Program-made: the position numbers and the translations under genes
Assembly: GCA_050049355.1 (NCBI GenBank)
Contig: JASFWK010000011.1
Coordinates: forward strand, 1-37,221
Length of the DNA stretch: 37,221 nt
Direction: 5' to 3'
Source of the DNA: JASFWK01 sp050049355
Lineage (GTDB): Bacteria > Chloroflexota > Anaerolineae > B4-G1 > DUEL01
Notes under the pieces: model-generated
The model's database searches: none
Seen by the model: the letters and a program-made list of their open reading frames with translations, nothing else
Told to the model about the DNA's origin: nothing
Shown: positions 16,238 to 23,870 of the stretch, in pieces
Numbering within the stretch: position 1 is the stretch's first letter
Layout of the letters: every line of letters starts with the position of its first letter

Positions 16238-18280
16238 ATGAGTGAGTCGGTTCGCAGCAAGTGGAGCGCTGCGACCAAGCGCACCGTCGTGCTGGTTCTG
16301 ATGCTGCTCCTTGCGCTCGTAGTCTACCGATTTCGAGGACTCTTTCTGTTCCTCCTCTTGGCCTTCCTGCTGGCTTTCATCCTCGACCCTCTGGTGGACT
16401 TCCTGGAGGCGCGGGCCCGGATGAGCCGTGGCGGCGCTACAGTACTGGTCTTTGTTCTTCTGATACTTGCCTTATCGGCCGCTCCCGCTGTCGCAGTGCC
16501 ACCACTGGTGAAAGCGGTCAGCTCGCTTAGGGTTGAGTTCGCGCGCATCGTCGCCGACCTTGATCAGGTCATGGCTGAGCCAATCTCCCTGTTCGGCCGA
16601 GAGTGGGATCTGCAATCTGCATACCAGGAACTCAGCAAGACGTTGCAGACCTTTCTCTCTCTGCCTAGTCTGGCTGCGGGAACTTTCAAAGTCGTCGTTG
16701 GTTTTGTGTCGACGCTCTTCTGGCTGCTCTTCATCCTTCTCTCCGCTTTCTACCTGGTGAAGGACGCGGACCGAATAGTGGCGTGGATGGACAGTTTGCC
16801 TCCACCGGAACTCCAAGGCGACTTCGTCAGGCTACGGCAGCAGATTACAGAGGTGTGGCACGATTTCTTGCGTGGCCAGCTTGTGATGGCGGTTCTCTTG
16901 GCGTTGATCACTACAGCGGTATCGGCCGCCGTGGGACTTCCCAACGCTCCGGCACTTGGGCTCCTGGCCGGAGCAATGGAGTTCATTCCCAACGTGGGAC
17001 CGGTCATCGCTGCTGTCCCCGCTGCGATGTTGGCCTTCTTTGAGGGGTCGTCCTGGATCCCGCTGAGCAATCTGTGGTTTACTGTTCTGGTGTTGGGTCT
17101 CTACATACTCATCCAGCAGATAGAGGGGAACGTACTTCTGCCTCGGGTGCTGGGACGTAGCCTGAATCTACATCCGCTCATAGTGTTGATCGCTATCATC
17201 GCCGGAGGGAGCCTGGCGGGCATTCTGGGTGCCCTGCTTGCCACACCGACGGTGGCAACGCTGCTGGTGGTGGGACGGTACATCTACCGCCGCTTGTCCG
17301 ATCAGGAGCCTTTCGCGGAGGAGCCTCAGCCGCATCGGGCCCGTCGAGGGCTCGGTCAATGGCTGTGGGATCTCGTGCGGCGGCGAGTGTTGGCCGCCCG
17401 ATGGGTGATCCGCACAGCTCAACCTGAGGACCGGGCGGACGTCGAGGCTGTGTGTGCCCGGGCCCTGACAGATGACTACATTCCTGAGGTCTGGGAGAAG
17501 TGGCTGGGAGATCCTCACGGGGAGTTGACCGTGGTGGAGCAGGGGGGGAAGGTGGTTGCGGTTGGCAAACTGACTCGCCTGGCCGACGAGGAGTGGTGGC
17601 TGGAGGGCCTGCGCGTGGATCCAGCCTACCGTCGATTGGGGGTGGCCCGGCTCGTGCAGGCTCACCAGGTTCAGGCGGCGCAGCAGCTGGGAAGAGGAAC
17701 TCTGCGATTGGCCACCGCTTCCTACAACAAACCGATCCACCGAAACGCAGCCCGTGATGGCTTCCACCGTGTGGGAGAGTTTCTGTACTGCAGGGGCGAG
17801 CCTCTGCCCGGTCCTTGTCCTCTTCGGTCTCTGACCTCGGACGACTTTGACGTGGTGTGGGAGCTGATCGAGGGCTCCCCTATCTTCCGGGCAGCGAGTG
17901 GTCTCTACGAAGTCGCCTGGCATTGGTTGAATCTGACTCGGGAGCGCCTGGCGAATCATCTGGCCGTGGGCGACGTATGGGGAATAGATCTGGAGGAACG
18001 ACTGGCAGCAGTGGCGATTCTGTCCCACCATCCAGACAAGGATCGGCTCTCGGTGGGATACCTGGACGGGGAGCCGGAGGGGATCACAGCGCTTGCCTGG
18101 GGCCTGCGAGTGCTCACGAATCAACTCGGCTGCGACAGGCTCCGGGTGCGGCCTCCGCTCTATCCTCCCCTCGTGGAGGCGCTGGAAGCCGCAGGGGTGA
18201 CCCGCTCCCGGGCGTACGCGGTGTGGGTCTTTGAGCGATGGCTGAAGGGAGAGGTTGACGATGGAGGAGAGAACGATTGA
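16238..18280 (+). CDS. AI-2E/PerM-family membrane permease fused to a GNAT acetyltransferase
   Basis: The first ~360 residues form an AI-2E transporter family protein. They have several transmembrane helices, beginning TVVLVLMLLLALVVYRF, with family motifs PNVGPVIAAVPAAMLAF and GNVLLPRVLGRSLNLHPLI. From about residue 388 (WVIRTAQPEDRADVEAVCAR) the same frame continues into an acetyl-CoA-dependent GNAT domain, with RVDPAYRRLGVARLV as the acetyl-CoA pyrophosphate-binding loop and NKPIHRNAARDGFHRVGEF at its end. A further ~150-residue domain follows, possibly a second, degenerate GNAT fold. There is no stop between the parts, so this is one 680-residue chain. ATG 16238 has GGAGG seven bases upstream, better than GTG 16217. 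Substrates of both halves are unknown. The next gene overlaps its end. Confidence 0.85.
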   Translation: MSESVRSKWSAATKRTVVLVLMLLLALVVYRFRGLFLFLLLAFLLAFILDPLVDFLEARARMSRGGATVLVFVLLILALSAAPAVAVPPLVKAVSSLRVEFARIVADLDQVMAEPISLFGREWDLQSAYQELSKTLQTFLSLPSLAAGTFKVVVGFVSTLFWLLFILLSAFYLVKDADRIVAWMDSLPPPELQGDFVRLRQQITEVWHDFLRGQLVMAVLLALITTAVSAAVGLPNAPALGLLAGAMEFIPNVGPVIAAVPAAMLAFFEGSSWIPLSNLWFTVLVLGLYILIQQIEGNVLLPRVLGRSLNLHPLIVLIAIIAGGSLAGILGALLATPTVATLLVVGRYIYRRLSDQEPFAEEPQPHRARRGLGQWLWDLVRRRVLAARWVIRTAQPEDRADVEAVCARALTDDYIPEVWEKWLGDPHGELTVVEQGGKVVAVGKLTRLADEEWWLEGLRVDPAYRRLGVARLVQAHQVQAAQQLGRGTLRLATASYNKPIHRNAARDGFHRVGEFLYCRGEPLPGPCPLRSLTSDDFDVVWELIEGSPIFRAASGLYEVAWHWLNLTRERLANHLAVGDVWGIDLEERLAAVAILSHHPDKDRLSVGYLDGEPEGITALAWGLRVLTNQLGCDRLRVRPPLYPPLVEALEAAGVTRSRAYAVWVFERWLKGEVDDGGEND

Positions 18281-18437
18281 AGTCCTGGCCGAGACCGAGG
18301 ACTTCAGCGTCTGGCGGATCGAGGAACCGGAGGGAGAACTCACCTATCATCTGGAGTTCGGCAGTCTCACGGTTCACTTTTTCGAAGAGGAGTGGAAGCA
18401 GTTTCTCGAGTTGATGGGCCAGTTGGAGCTTCCGTAG
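18261..18437 (+). CDS. Small acidic hypothetical protein, coupled to the permease-GNAT gene
   Basis: A 58-residue protein with ATG at 18261, overlapping the end of the preceding gene by 20 bases, with GGGAGAGG six bases before the start. It is acidic and amphipathic (EERTIEVLAETEDFSVWRIE) and ends with EWKQFLELMGQLELP. No domain is recognised. The overlap, ribosome binding site and protein-like composition support a real gene; the function is unknown. Confidence 0.65.
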   Translation: MEERTIEVLAETEDFSVWRIEEPEGELTYHLEFGSLTVHFFEEEWKQFLELMGQLELP

Positions 18438-18717
18438 GTTGCCGGTACTCCGTATGCGAGTTCGTCTCTCTTGACAGCTGCTGGTTCAAGGGCGGATGGC
18501 TCCGGTCAGAGGATGCCCCTGGAAGCCGTTGGGAAGTTCACCGCGGTTGTTCTGCTGGCACCACTTAACTCGGAGAGTGCTGTGCGCGGAGCCAAGTCGG
18601 AGTTCGGGGGCCTGGATGCGGGCGACCCTCGCTGGCTGATGGTGCCCACAAGTGGCTGCTTCCACCCGAACTGGCGAGGCTTGTCAGGCGGGTCCAGGTA
18701 GATAGTGGAGGAAGCGA
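18438..18717. other. Intergenic region with no clear content
   Basis: This 280-base region lies before a DUF3786-like gene. A TTGACA occurs at 18471-18476 but no -10 hexamer lies at 16-18 bases. GGCACCAC and TGGTGCC form a long-range complementary pair inside it. A 76-codon open frame (18471-18701) has no recognisable domain. I cannot assign a role. Confidence 0.35.
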
Positions 18718-19371
18718 TTGTTGGAGAAACCGAGAACGCATTCGAAAGGGCTTAAGAAGTGGTACGATAAACTGGCCCCGCTCCTGGTGAGCGCGCGGGA
18801 GGAGCTGCGAGAAGTGAAGCCAGCCAAACTGGTACTGCGCAGCGGCTGCACTCAGGAGTCGGATGGCGCGTTCCGGCTAACATTCTTCTGGCGTGACTAC
18901 CTGATTCATCCGCCGACGTTTGCTGTCGAGCGAGCGGACGCGGGTGAAGAGCCCTCTTCTTTTCTTCAGGCGTTGATCCTCACCTACTTGGTCACCGCCG
19001 ACGGAACTACCCCCTCCAAGCGCTGGGTCGCCTTTCATGACCTGCCAGATGGGATGTTCTATGCCCAGGCTTTCCGAGGCTACGCGGAAGAGCGACTCGT
19101 ACGTGAGTTGGGCAGAGATGGGTTGGATGCCTTTCGGCGCGGAGCGGAGAAGTTGAACGGAGAAGCGCTGGAGATCGGGGGCGCCGGCTACTCCTTCCGG
19201 GTTCTACCTCGAGTGCGGTTGGCGGCGGTGTATTGGCTGGGAGATGAGGATTTCCCGTCGCGTGCTTCCATCCTCTTCGAGGATACCGCCCCTCACTATA
19301 TGCCAGTCGACGGTCTGGCAATCCTTGGCAGTCACTTGGTGAGTGCCCTGTTGAGAGCGGAGCAAGGGTAG
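18718..19371 (+). CDS. DUF3786-like hypothetical protein
   Basis: The 217-residue product begins at TTG 18718, five bases after GGAGGA. It is soluble, with no signal peptide or membrane segment. Stretches such as FHDLPDGMFYAQAFRGYAEE, YSFRVLPRVRLAAVYWLGDE and APHYMPVDGLAILGSHLV match my memory of the DUF3786 family, found mainly in anaerobes and often near corrinoid or metal-dependent enzymes. No such enzyme is nearby here. The biochemical role is unknown, and the family assignment is by recall only. Confidence 0.7.
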   Translation: MLEKPRTHSKGLKKWYDKLAPLLVSAREELREVKPAKLVLRSGCTQESDGAFRLTFFWRDYLIHPPTFAVERADAGEEPSSFLQALILTYLVTADGTTPSKRWVAFHDLPDGMFYAQAFRGYAEERLVRELGRDGLDAFRRGAEKLNGEALEIGGAGYSFRVLPRVRLAAVYWLGDEDFPSRASILFEDTAPHYMPVDGLAILGSHLVSALLRAEQG

Positions 19372-19390
19372 CCTCGCGAGGTCCTGGACT

Positions 19391-19402
19391 CTGTGCTATA
19401 AT
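19391..19402 (+). promoter_or_regulatory. Extended -10 promoter for the site-2 protease operon
   Basis: CTGTGCTATAAT carries TATAAT at 19397-19402 with the TGn extension, identical over 12 bases to 9565-9576. No good -35 box is seen. The protease start is about 200 bases downstream, giving a long leader. Confidence 0.6.
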
Positions 19403-19600
19403 GCATGCTGGCTCCCGCGCTCTCTCCTGAGAAGCTGAAGCAGTACGGCTCTTGCCTGGGTGACAGACTTCCTCATATGGGGCGGAGTCCAAGATGGCGC
19501 GTCGTTCATTCAGACAGGAGGGAAACGAGACGGCGGCCAATGGTGCATATGGCAGAGCGTAGTGCGTGAAGCGGACCACACCCCACGGAGACCTATACTA

Positions 19601-20245
19601 ATGCGTTTGGGACTTTCGCCCGCCACGGTGTTGGCGCGTTTAGTTGTGTTGCTGATCGGCTTCCCGATCCACGAGTGGGCCCACGCTTGGTCGGCCGACC
19701 AGTTGGGTGACGACACCCCTCGCTGGCGGGGCAGGCTGAGCTTGAACCCGATGGCCCATCTGGATCTCCTCGGTAGCCTTATGCTGCTGTTGACTGGCTT
19801 TGGATGGGCCAAGCCGGTGCCGACGAATCCCTATCGGATGCAGACGGAGCCGCGCACTGGAATGGCGCTCAGTGCATTTGCTGGCCCGGCCTCCAACCTG
19901 GTGGTGGCTATGGTGTGTGCTATCCCCTTCCGGCTGGACGTGTTGGCACTGGGAGACATTGGCGCAGGCCTCCTGCGTCCGGCGACGTTGGTGTGGGAGA
20001 TCGCCAATGTCAGCCTTAACCTGGCGCTGTTCAACTTGCTGCCCTTCTATCCGCTTGATGGAGAGAAGGTGTTGGCGGGAGTGCTGCCGCGCTCGTGGGG
20101 GGATCAATTGCTGGAACTTCGGCCCTACAGCCCGTACATCCTGATGGCACTGCTCTTCTTCCTGCCGTATCTGGGCCTGGACCTTGTTGGCCTCCTGATC
20201 GGGATGATCAAGTGGCCGTTGACTCTCCTTCTCTTCCGGATGTGA
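19601..20245 (+). CDS. Site-2 protease family (M50) intramembrane metalloprotease
   Basis: The protease family cleaves membrane-anchored substrates such as anti-sigma factors within the bilayer. The 214-residue product has the zinc motif HEWAH at residues 24-28 inside the first hydrophobic segment. RGRLSLNPMAHLDLLGSLM follows, and NLLPFYPLDGEKVL at about 145-158 supplies the third zinc ligand (Asp 153) in a later transmembrane helix. There is no PDZ or CBS domain, so this is the minimal SpoIVFB-like form. ATG 19601 has CGGAGA nine bases upstream; the longer GTG 19460 frame adds 47 residues that look non-coding. The stop overlaps the next start (TGATG), so the HD-domain gene is coupled. Confidence 0.9.
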   Translation: MRLGLSPATVLARLVVLLIGFPIHEWAHAWSADQLGDDTPRWRGRLSLNPMAHLDLLGSLMLLLTGFGWAKPVPTNPYRMQTEPRTGMALSAFAGPASNLVVAMVCAIPFRLDVLALGDIGAGLLRPATLVWEIANVSLNLALFNLLPFYPLDGEKVLAGVLPRSWGDQLLELRPYSPYILMALLFFLPYLGLDLVGLLIGMIKWPLTLLLFRM

Positions 20246-20763
20246 TGGGGTGGATCGCCCGGCGGGCGCGTCAGTTCTTCCTGGCGGTGACTGCTCCCCT
20301 GACGGCAGACGACTGGGACGAGGCGCAGCGGATACTGACCCCGACGCAGTGCGTACTCTTCCTCCAGATGCCGCTGCCCGATAGACGGCACGCCTTGACA
20401 GTCCTTCGCACTCTGGAGGCGCAAGGAGAGCAGCAGTCAGATCTTCTCGTGGCAGCGCTGCTACACGATGTGGGCAAGGCGGGCGCGTCGGCGTCCTTGT
20501 GGATGCGGGTGACGGTAGCGCTTCTGGAGTGGTTTGCCCCGACTCTCTTGGACCGGCTGAGCCAAGAGGGGGGGCGAGGGTGGCGCGGGTACTTGGCTGC
20601 ATACTGTCAACATGCCGAGGTGGGAGCAAGACAGGCCGCCCAGGTGGGGTGTTCTCCCCTCACCGTGGCCCTAATCCGGCGCCATCACAAGCCGGTAGGC
20701 CGCCTGGAGGGAGAACAGGACCGACTGCTGGCGCTGCTACAAGAGGCGGATGGGAGTTTCTAG
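20245..20763 (+). CDS. HD-domain metal-dependent phosphohydrolase
   Basis: The 172-residue product has an HD signature: LFLQMPLPDRRHALTVLRTL with the first His, then LLVAALLHDVGKA with the HD pair, and later YCQHAEVGARQAA and LIRRHHKPV with further metal-binding His. Such proteins hydrolyse phosphate esters of nucleotides or signalling molecules; the substrate is not known here. ATG 20245 shares its first base with the site-2 protease stop, so translation is likely coupled. GTG 20242 is an alternative start. The tyrA-like gene follows after 12 bases. Confidence 0.85.
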   Translation: MGWIARRARQFFLAVTAPLTADDWDEAQRILTPTQCVLFLQMPLPDRRHALTVLRTLEAQGEQQSDLLVAALLHDVGKAGASASLWMRVTVALLEWFAPTLLDRLSQEGGRGWRGYLAAYCQHAEVGARQAAQVGCSPLTVALIRRHHKPVGRLEGEQDRLLALLQEADGSF

Positions 20764-20775
20764 AGAGGAAGAGAG

Positions 20776-21771
20776 ATGGCAGATCGAGTGACAATCATAG
20801 GTTTGGGGTGTGTAGGCACTTCTATTGGACTCGCGCTGCGCCGGGAGGAGCCTGATCTGGAAGTGATAGGCCACGACGTGGAGCGAGCCCACGCCCGCCA
20901 GGCTCACCGCATGGGGGCGGTGAGCAGAACCCACTGGAACCTTCCAGCAGCTTGCGAGGGAGCGGATGTAGTTATCCTGGCGCTGCCCCTCCCCGCGGTG
21001 CGCCAGACGCTTGAGGATGTTGCCCCTCACCTGGAAGAAGGATGTGTGCTCACCGACACCGCCACCCTCAAAGTACCGGTGTTGAAGTGGGCGCGGCGAT
21101 ATTTGCCTGATCACGTTGGCTTCGTCACCGGGGTGCCGATCCCCGGCCCCACGGTGGAGGCGGGAAAGTTGCTGGTGGGACCCGACGCGGCCTCTGCTGA
21201 TCTCTTCGAGGGCAGTGTCTACTGCATCACCCCAGCTGCCGATACCGAGCAGTATGCAGTGACGACGCTTGCCGGTCTGGCCAGCAGGCTGGGGGCGCGT
21301 CCGCTGTTTGTGGATCCGGTGGAGTATGATGGACTCCGGGCCGGGGCAGGGGACTTGCCGGCGCTTCTCGCCGTGGCCCTCTTACAGGCGACGGTCAGGT
21401 CTCCAGGTTGGAGAGATATGCGTAAGGTGGCCGGTTACCGTTTTGCTGCCATGACCGAGCCAGCCGCGAGCGATCCTAGCGGCTCTTCTGAGGTAGCCAT
21501 GCTCAACCGGGAGAACCTGGTGCGGCGGTTGGACATGTTGCTGGAGGAGCTGGGTCATATCAGGCAGTGGTTAGTAGAGAACGATGAGCAGGCGCTTGGG
21601 GATGCATATACCAGCGCCGCTGAGGGCCACCTCCGCTGGCGGAACGAGCGTGCCAAGGGAACCTGGGAGAAGTCAGCAGGTCTGGGAGAGGTGTCCGGAG
21701 TTGGAGAGCATATCGGTCGAATCCTGTTCGGCGGATTGGTGCGCCGTCAGCCACCCGGGGAAGAGGAATAG
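20776..21771 (+). CDS. TyrA-like (prephenate dehydrogenase family) NAD-binding protein with altered active site
   Basis: The 331-residue product has an N-terminal Rossmann fold (GLGCVGTSIGLALR), VVILALPLPAVRQTLEDVAP and TDTATLKVPVLKWA, all typical of TyrA and related dehydrogenases, and an all-helical C-terminal domain. In true TyrA enzymes a conserved His begins the HPMAG motif after the TDxxSxK segment. Here the equivalent stretch reads GVPIPGPTVEAG, without that His. It may use another substrate or be a homologue outside tyrosine synthesis. The C-terminal tail (about the last 40 residues) is basic and may be an extra oligomerisation element. The upstream AGAGGAAGAGAG is the ribosome binding site. 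Confidence 0.75.
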   Translation: MADRVTIIGLGCVGTSIGLALRREEPDLEVIGHDVERAHARQAHRMGAVSRTHWNLPAACEGADVVILALPLPAVRQTLEDVAPHLEEGCVLTDTATLKVPVLKWARRYLPDHVGFVTGVPIPGPTVEAGKLLVGPDAASADLFEGSVYCITPAADTEQYAVTTLAGLASRLGARPLFVDPVEYDGLRAGAGDLPALLAVALLQATVRSPGWRDMRKVAGYRFAAMTEPAASDPSGSSEVAMLNRENLVRRLDMLLEELGHIRQWLVENDEQALGDAYTSAAEGHLRWRNERAKGTWEKSAGLGEVSGVGEHIGRILFGGLVRRQPPGEEE

Positions 21772-21793
21772 TCGCCGGAAGCGAGCTGCACTA

Positions 21794-22990
21794 TTGGGCA
21801 ACCCTCTCCGTATCTTGATGATCGCCCCCACCTCCTTTTTCCTCGACTACGGCTGCCACGTACGCATTCTTGAGGAGGCGCGGGCACTGCAGCGGCTGGG
21901 TCACCGAGTCAGTATCGTCACCTACTACCTGGGGCGTGACTTACCCGACCTGGAGATCATTCGCACGCGGCCTACCCCCTGGCGGGCCGATTATGAGGTC
22001 GGTTCCAGCCTGCACAAACTGGCTTTTGATCTCTTCTTGGGCTGGCGAGTGCTGTGGGTCGTACTGCGCCGCCGCTTCGACCTGATCCACGCTCACCTTC
22101 ACGAGGGGGCGCTGATCGGGTCCATCATCGGGCGGCTCGGCCGGCTTCCCGTCCTTTTTGACTTCCAAGGCAGCCTTACCGGCGAGATGGTGGATCATCA
22201 CTTCCTGGCCCCTGATGGACCGTGGTATCGGTGGGTCCGTCTGCTGGAGGAGCGCATTGACAAGATGCCGGACGCAATTGTCACGAGCACCACGCAGGGA
22301 GCCCTGCTGCTGCAGCAGGTTTTTGGCTGCGATTCCGCCCGGGTTCGACCTCTGCCTGACTGTGTCAACTTGGATTACTTCCGGCCGGATGTGTTGACCA
22401 CCGACGAGGTCGCAGGGCGCCAGGCCGAACTAGGTCTGCCCCCTGATCGCCCGGTGGTCGCATACCTGGGGCTGCTAGCCGACTACCAAGGCACCCCTCA
22501 CCTCCTGCGGGCTGCCCGCATTCTCAAAGAGCGTGGGGTGGAAGTGTCCTTCTTGGTGATGGGTTTTCCGGGAGTGGACCGGTATCGACAGGTGGCGGCA
22601 GATCTGGGAGTGGACGATCGGGTGCTCTTTACCGGCCAGATCCCCTACGAGGAAGCGCCTGCCTACCTCGCACTGGCGGACTTTGCTGTGGCTCCGAAAC
22701 TCTCTGCCACGGAAGGGAGCGGCAAGATCCTGAACTACATGGCGATGGAATTGGCCACCGTTGCGTTCGACACGCCAGTGAACAGGGAGTACATGGGATC
22801 ACTTGGAGTCTACGCCAGGCCCAGGGGTGACCCGGCAGCGCTGGCCGATGCCATTCGCAGGCTGGCGAGGCACCCTCGTCAGCGGCGAGTGCTGGGTGAG
22901 AAGCTGCGGAGTCGCGCCGCTAAGCACTTCTCTTGGGAGCGGGGCGGACGGCAGTTGGTAAGGGTCTATCGGGACTTGGTGGGGCGCTGA
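21794..22990 (+). CDS. Glycosyltransferase family 4 (GT-B fold)
   Basis: The protein transfers a sugar from a nucleotide donor, probably to a surface-polysaccharide precursor. The N-terminal acceptor domain starts LRILMIAPTSFFLDYGCHVR and includes VLFDFQGSLTGEM. The C-terminal donor domain includes VVAYLGLLADYQGTPHLLRA, VLFTGQIPYEEAPAYLALAD and TEGSGKILNYMAME, the usual donor-phosphate and nucleotide-sugar loop with its Glu. The start is uncertain. TTG 21794 gives 398 residues and the normal family N-terminus; ATG 21818 is possible. An upstream extension to 21584 would overlap the tyrA-like gene and is unlikely. The stop shares a base with the ABC permease start. Confidence 0.88.
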   Translation: MGNPLRILMIAPTSFFLDYGCHVRILEEARALQRLGHRVSIVTYYLGRDLPDLEIIRTRPTPWRADYEVGSSLHKLAFDLFLGWRVLWVVLRRRFDLIHAHLHEGALIGSIIGRLGRLPVLFDFQGSLTGEMVDHHFLAPDGPWYRWVRLLEERIDKMPDAIVTSTTQGALLLQQVFGCDSARVRPLPDCVNLDYFRPDVLTTDEVAGRQAELGLPPDRPVVAYLGLLADYQGTPHLLRAARILKERGVEVSFLVMGFPGVDRYRQVAADLGVDDRVLFTGQIPYEEAPAYLALADFAVAPKLSATEGSGKILNYMAMELATVAFDTPVNREYMGSLGVYARPRGDPAALADAIRRLARHPRQRRVLGEKLRSRAAKHFSWERGGRQLVRVYRDLVGR

Positions 22991-23799
22991 TGATGAGGAG
23001 CTTGCGGGAACTCTGGCAGTATCGCGAGTTGGTGCGCAACCTGGTGATCCGCGATCTCAAGGCTCGCTATAAGAACTCTGTCTTGGGCGTGGCTTGGTCG
23101 TGGCTCAATCCCTTGATGATGATGGCTGTCTATACAGTCGTATTCAAGGTCCTGGCAGGTCGGTCTAGTCTTCCGGACTACCCTGTCTTTATCCTTTGTG
23201 CTCTTCTACCCTGGAACTTCTTCTCTACCTCAGTCTCACAGGCCACCAACAGCATCGTGGTCTCCGCCCCCCTGGTAAAGAAGGTCTACTTCCCCCGCGA
23301 GACCTTACCCATCTCCGTAGTACTGGGTAATCTGGTCAACTTTCTCATTGCCTTGCCGGTCTTCTTCCTGCTGGCGCTGGCGATGGGAAGTCGAATTACC
23401 GTTTGGGTGCTTCTCTTGCCCGTCATCATCCTGGTTCAGCTGATCTTCATCGTAGGTGTCACTCTGATTACCTCTACTCTCAATGTCTTCTATCGGGATA
23501 CGCGCCTGATCATGGACGTCGTGTTGATGGCCTGGTTCTTCCTCACCCCCATCTTCTATCCTCTCAGCACCGTCCCTGAGCAGTACACCCTGTGGGGAGT
23601 GACCCTCAACACGCGGGTTTGGCTGCGACGACTCAATCCCATGGCTTCCATCATCGCTTCCTACCGGGATATGCTCTACTGGGGTGCGGGGACAGGATGG
23701 GACTTTCTCCTGCGAACCGCGTTGACCTCGATCGCGATCCTGGTTGTGGGCTACCTGGTCTTTCAGCGCTACAGCTCTCGGTTTGGCGAGGAGGTCTGA
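22990..23799 (+). CDS. ABC-2 type polysaccharide export permease (Wzm/TagG-like)
   Basis: The 269-residue integral membrane protein has the ABC-2 permease layout. A cytoplasmic amphipathic start (LWQYRELVRNLVIRDLKARY) with KNSVLGVAWSWLNPLMMMAV follows the family pattern, then about six transmembrane helices and SYRDMLYWG near the end. Such permeases export lipid-linked polysaccharides with an ATPase partner (Wzt/TagH). No ATPase gene lies next to it in this window, which is unusual because the two are normally adjacent. ATG 22990 overlaps the stop of the upstream glycosyltransferase, so the two are coupled. Confidence 0.92.
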   Translation: MMRSLRELWQYRELVRNLVIRDLKARYKNSVLGVAWSWLNPLMMMAVYTVVFKVLAGRSSLPDYPVFILCALLPWNFFSTSVSQATNSIVVSAPLVKKVYFPRETLPISVVLGNLVNFLIALPVFFLLALAMGSRITVWVLLLPVIILVQLIFIVGVTLITSTLNVFYRDTRLIMDVVLMAWFFLTPIFYPLSTVPEQYTLWGVTLNTRVWLRRLNPMASIIASYRDMLYWGAGTGWDFLLRTALTSIAILVVGYLVFQRYSSRFGEEV

Positions 23800-23870
23800 C
23801 CACGCTGTAGGTTCACGATTCCTGAGTTCGGAGCTGCCAACCCAGAAGTGTATGAGTCTGCCATAGTGTA

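Noticed and set aside
17168..18343. 391-codon minus-strand open frame over the permease-GNAT gene
   Set aside because: It is antisense to motif-bearing coding sequence, and His/Pro/Arg-rich composition is typical of shadow frames.
18471..18701. 76-codon frame before the DUF3786-like gene
   Set aside because: Its start is the TTG of a TTGACA; no ribosome binding site and no recognised domain.
18438..18717. Cobalamin riboswitch
   Set aside because: A GGGAAG block occurs, but the B12 box and the rest of the core in the right order are not present.
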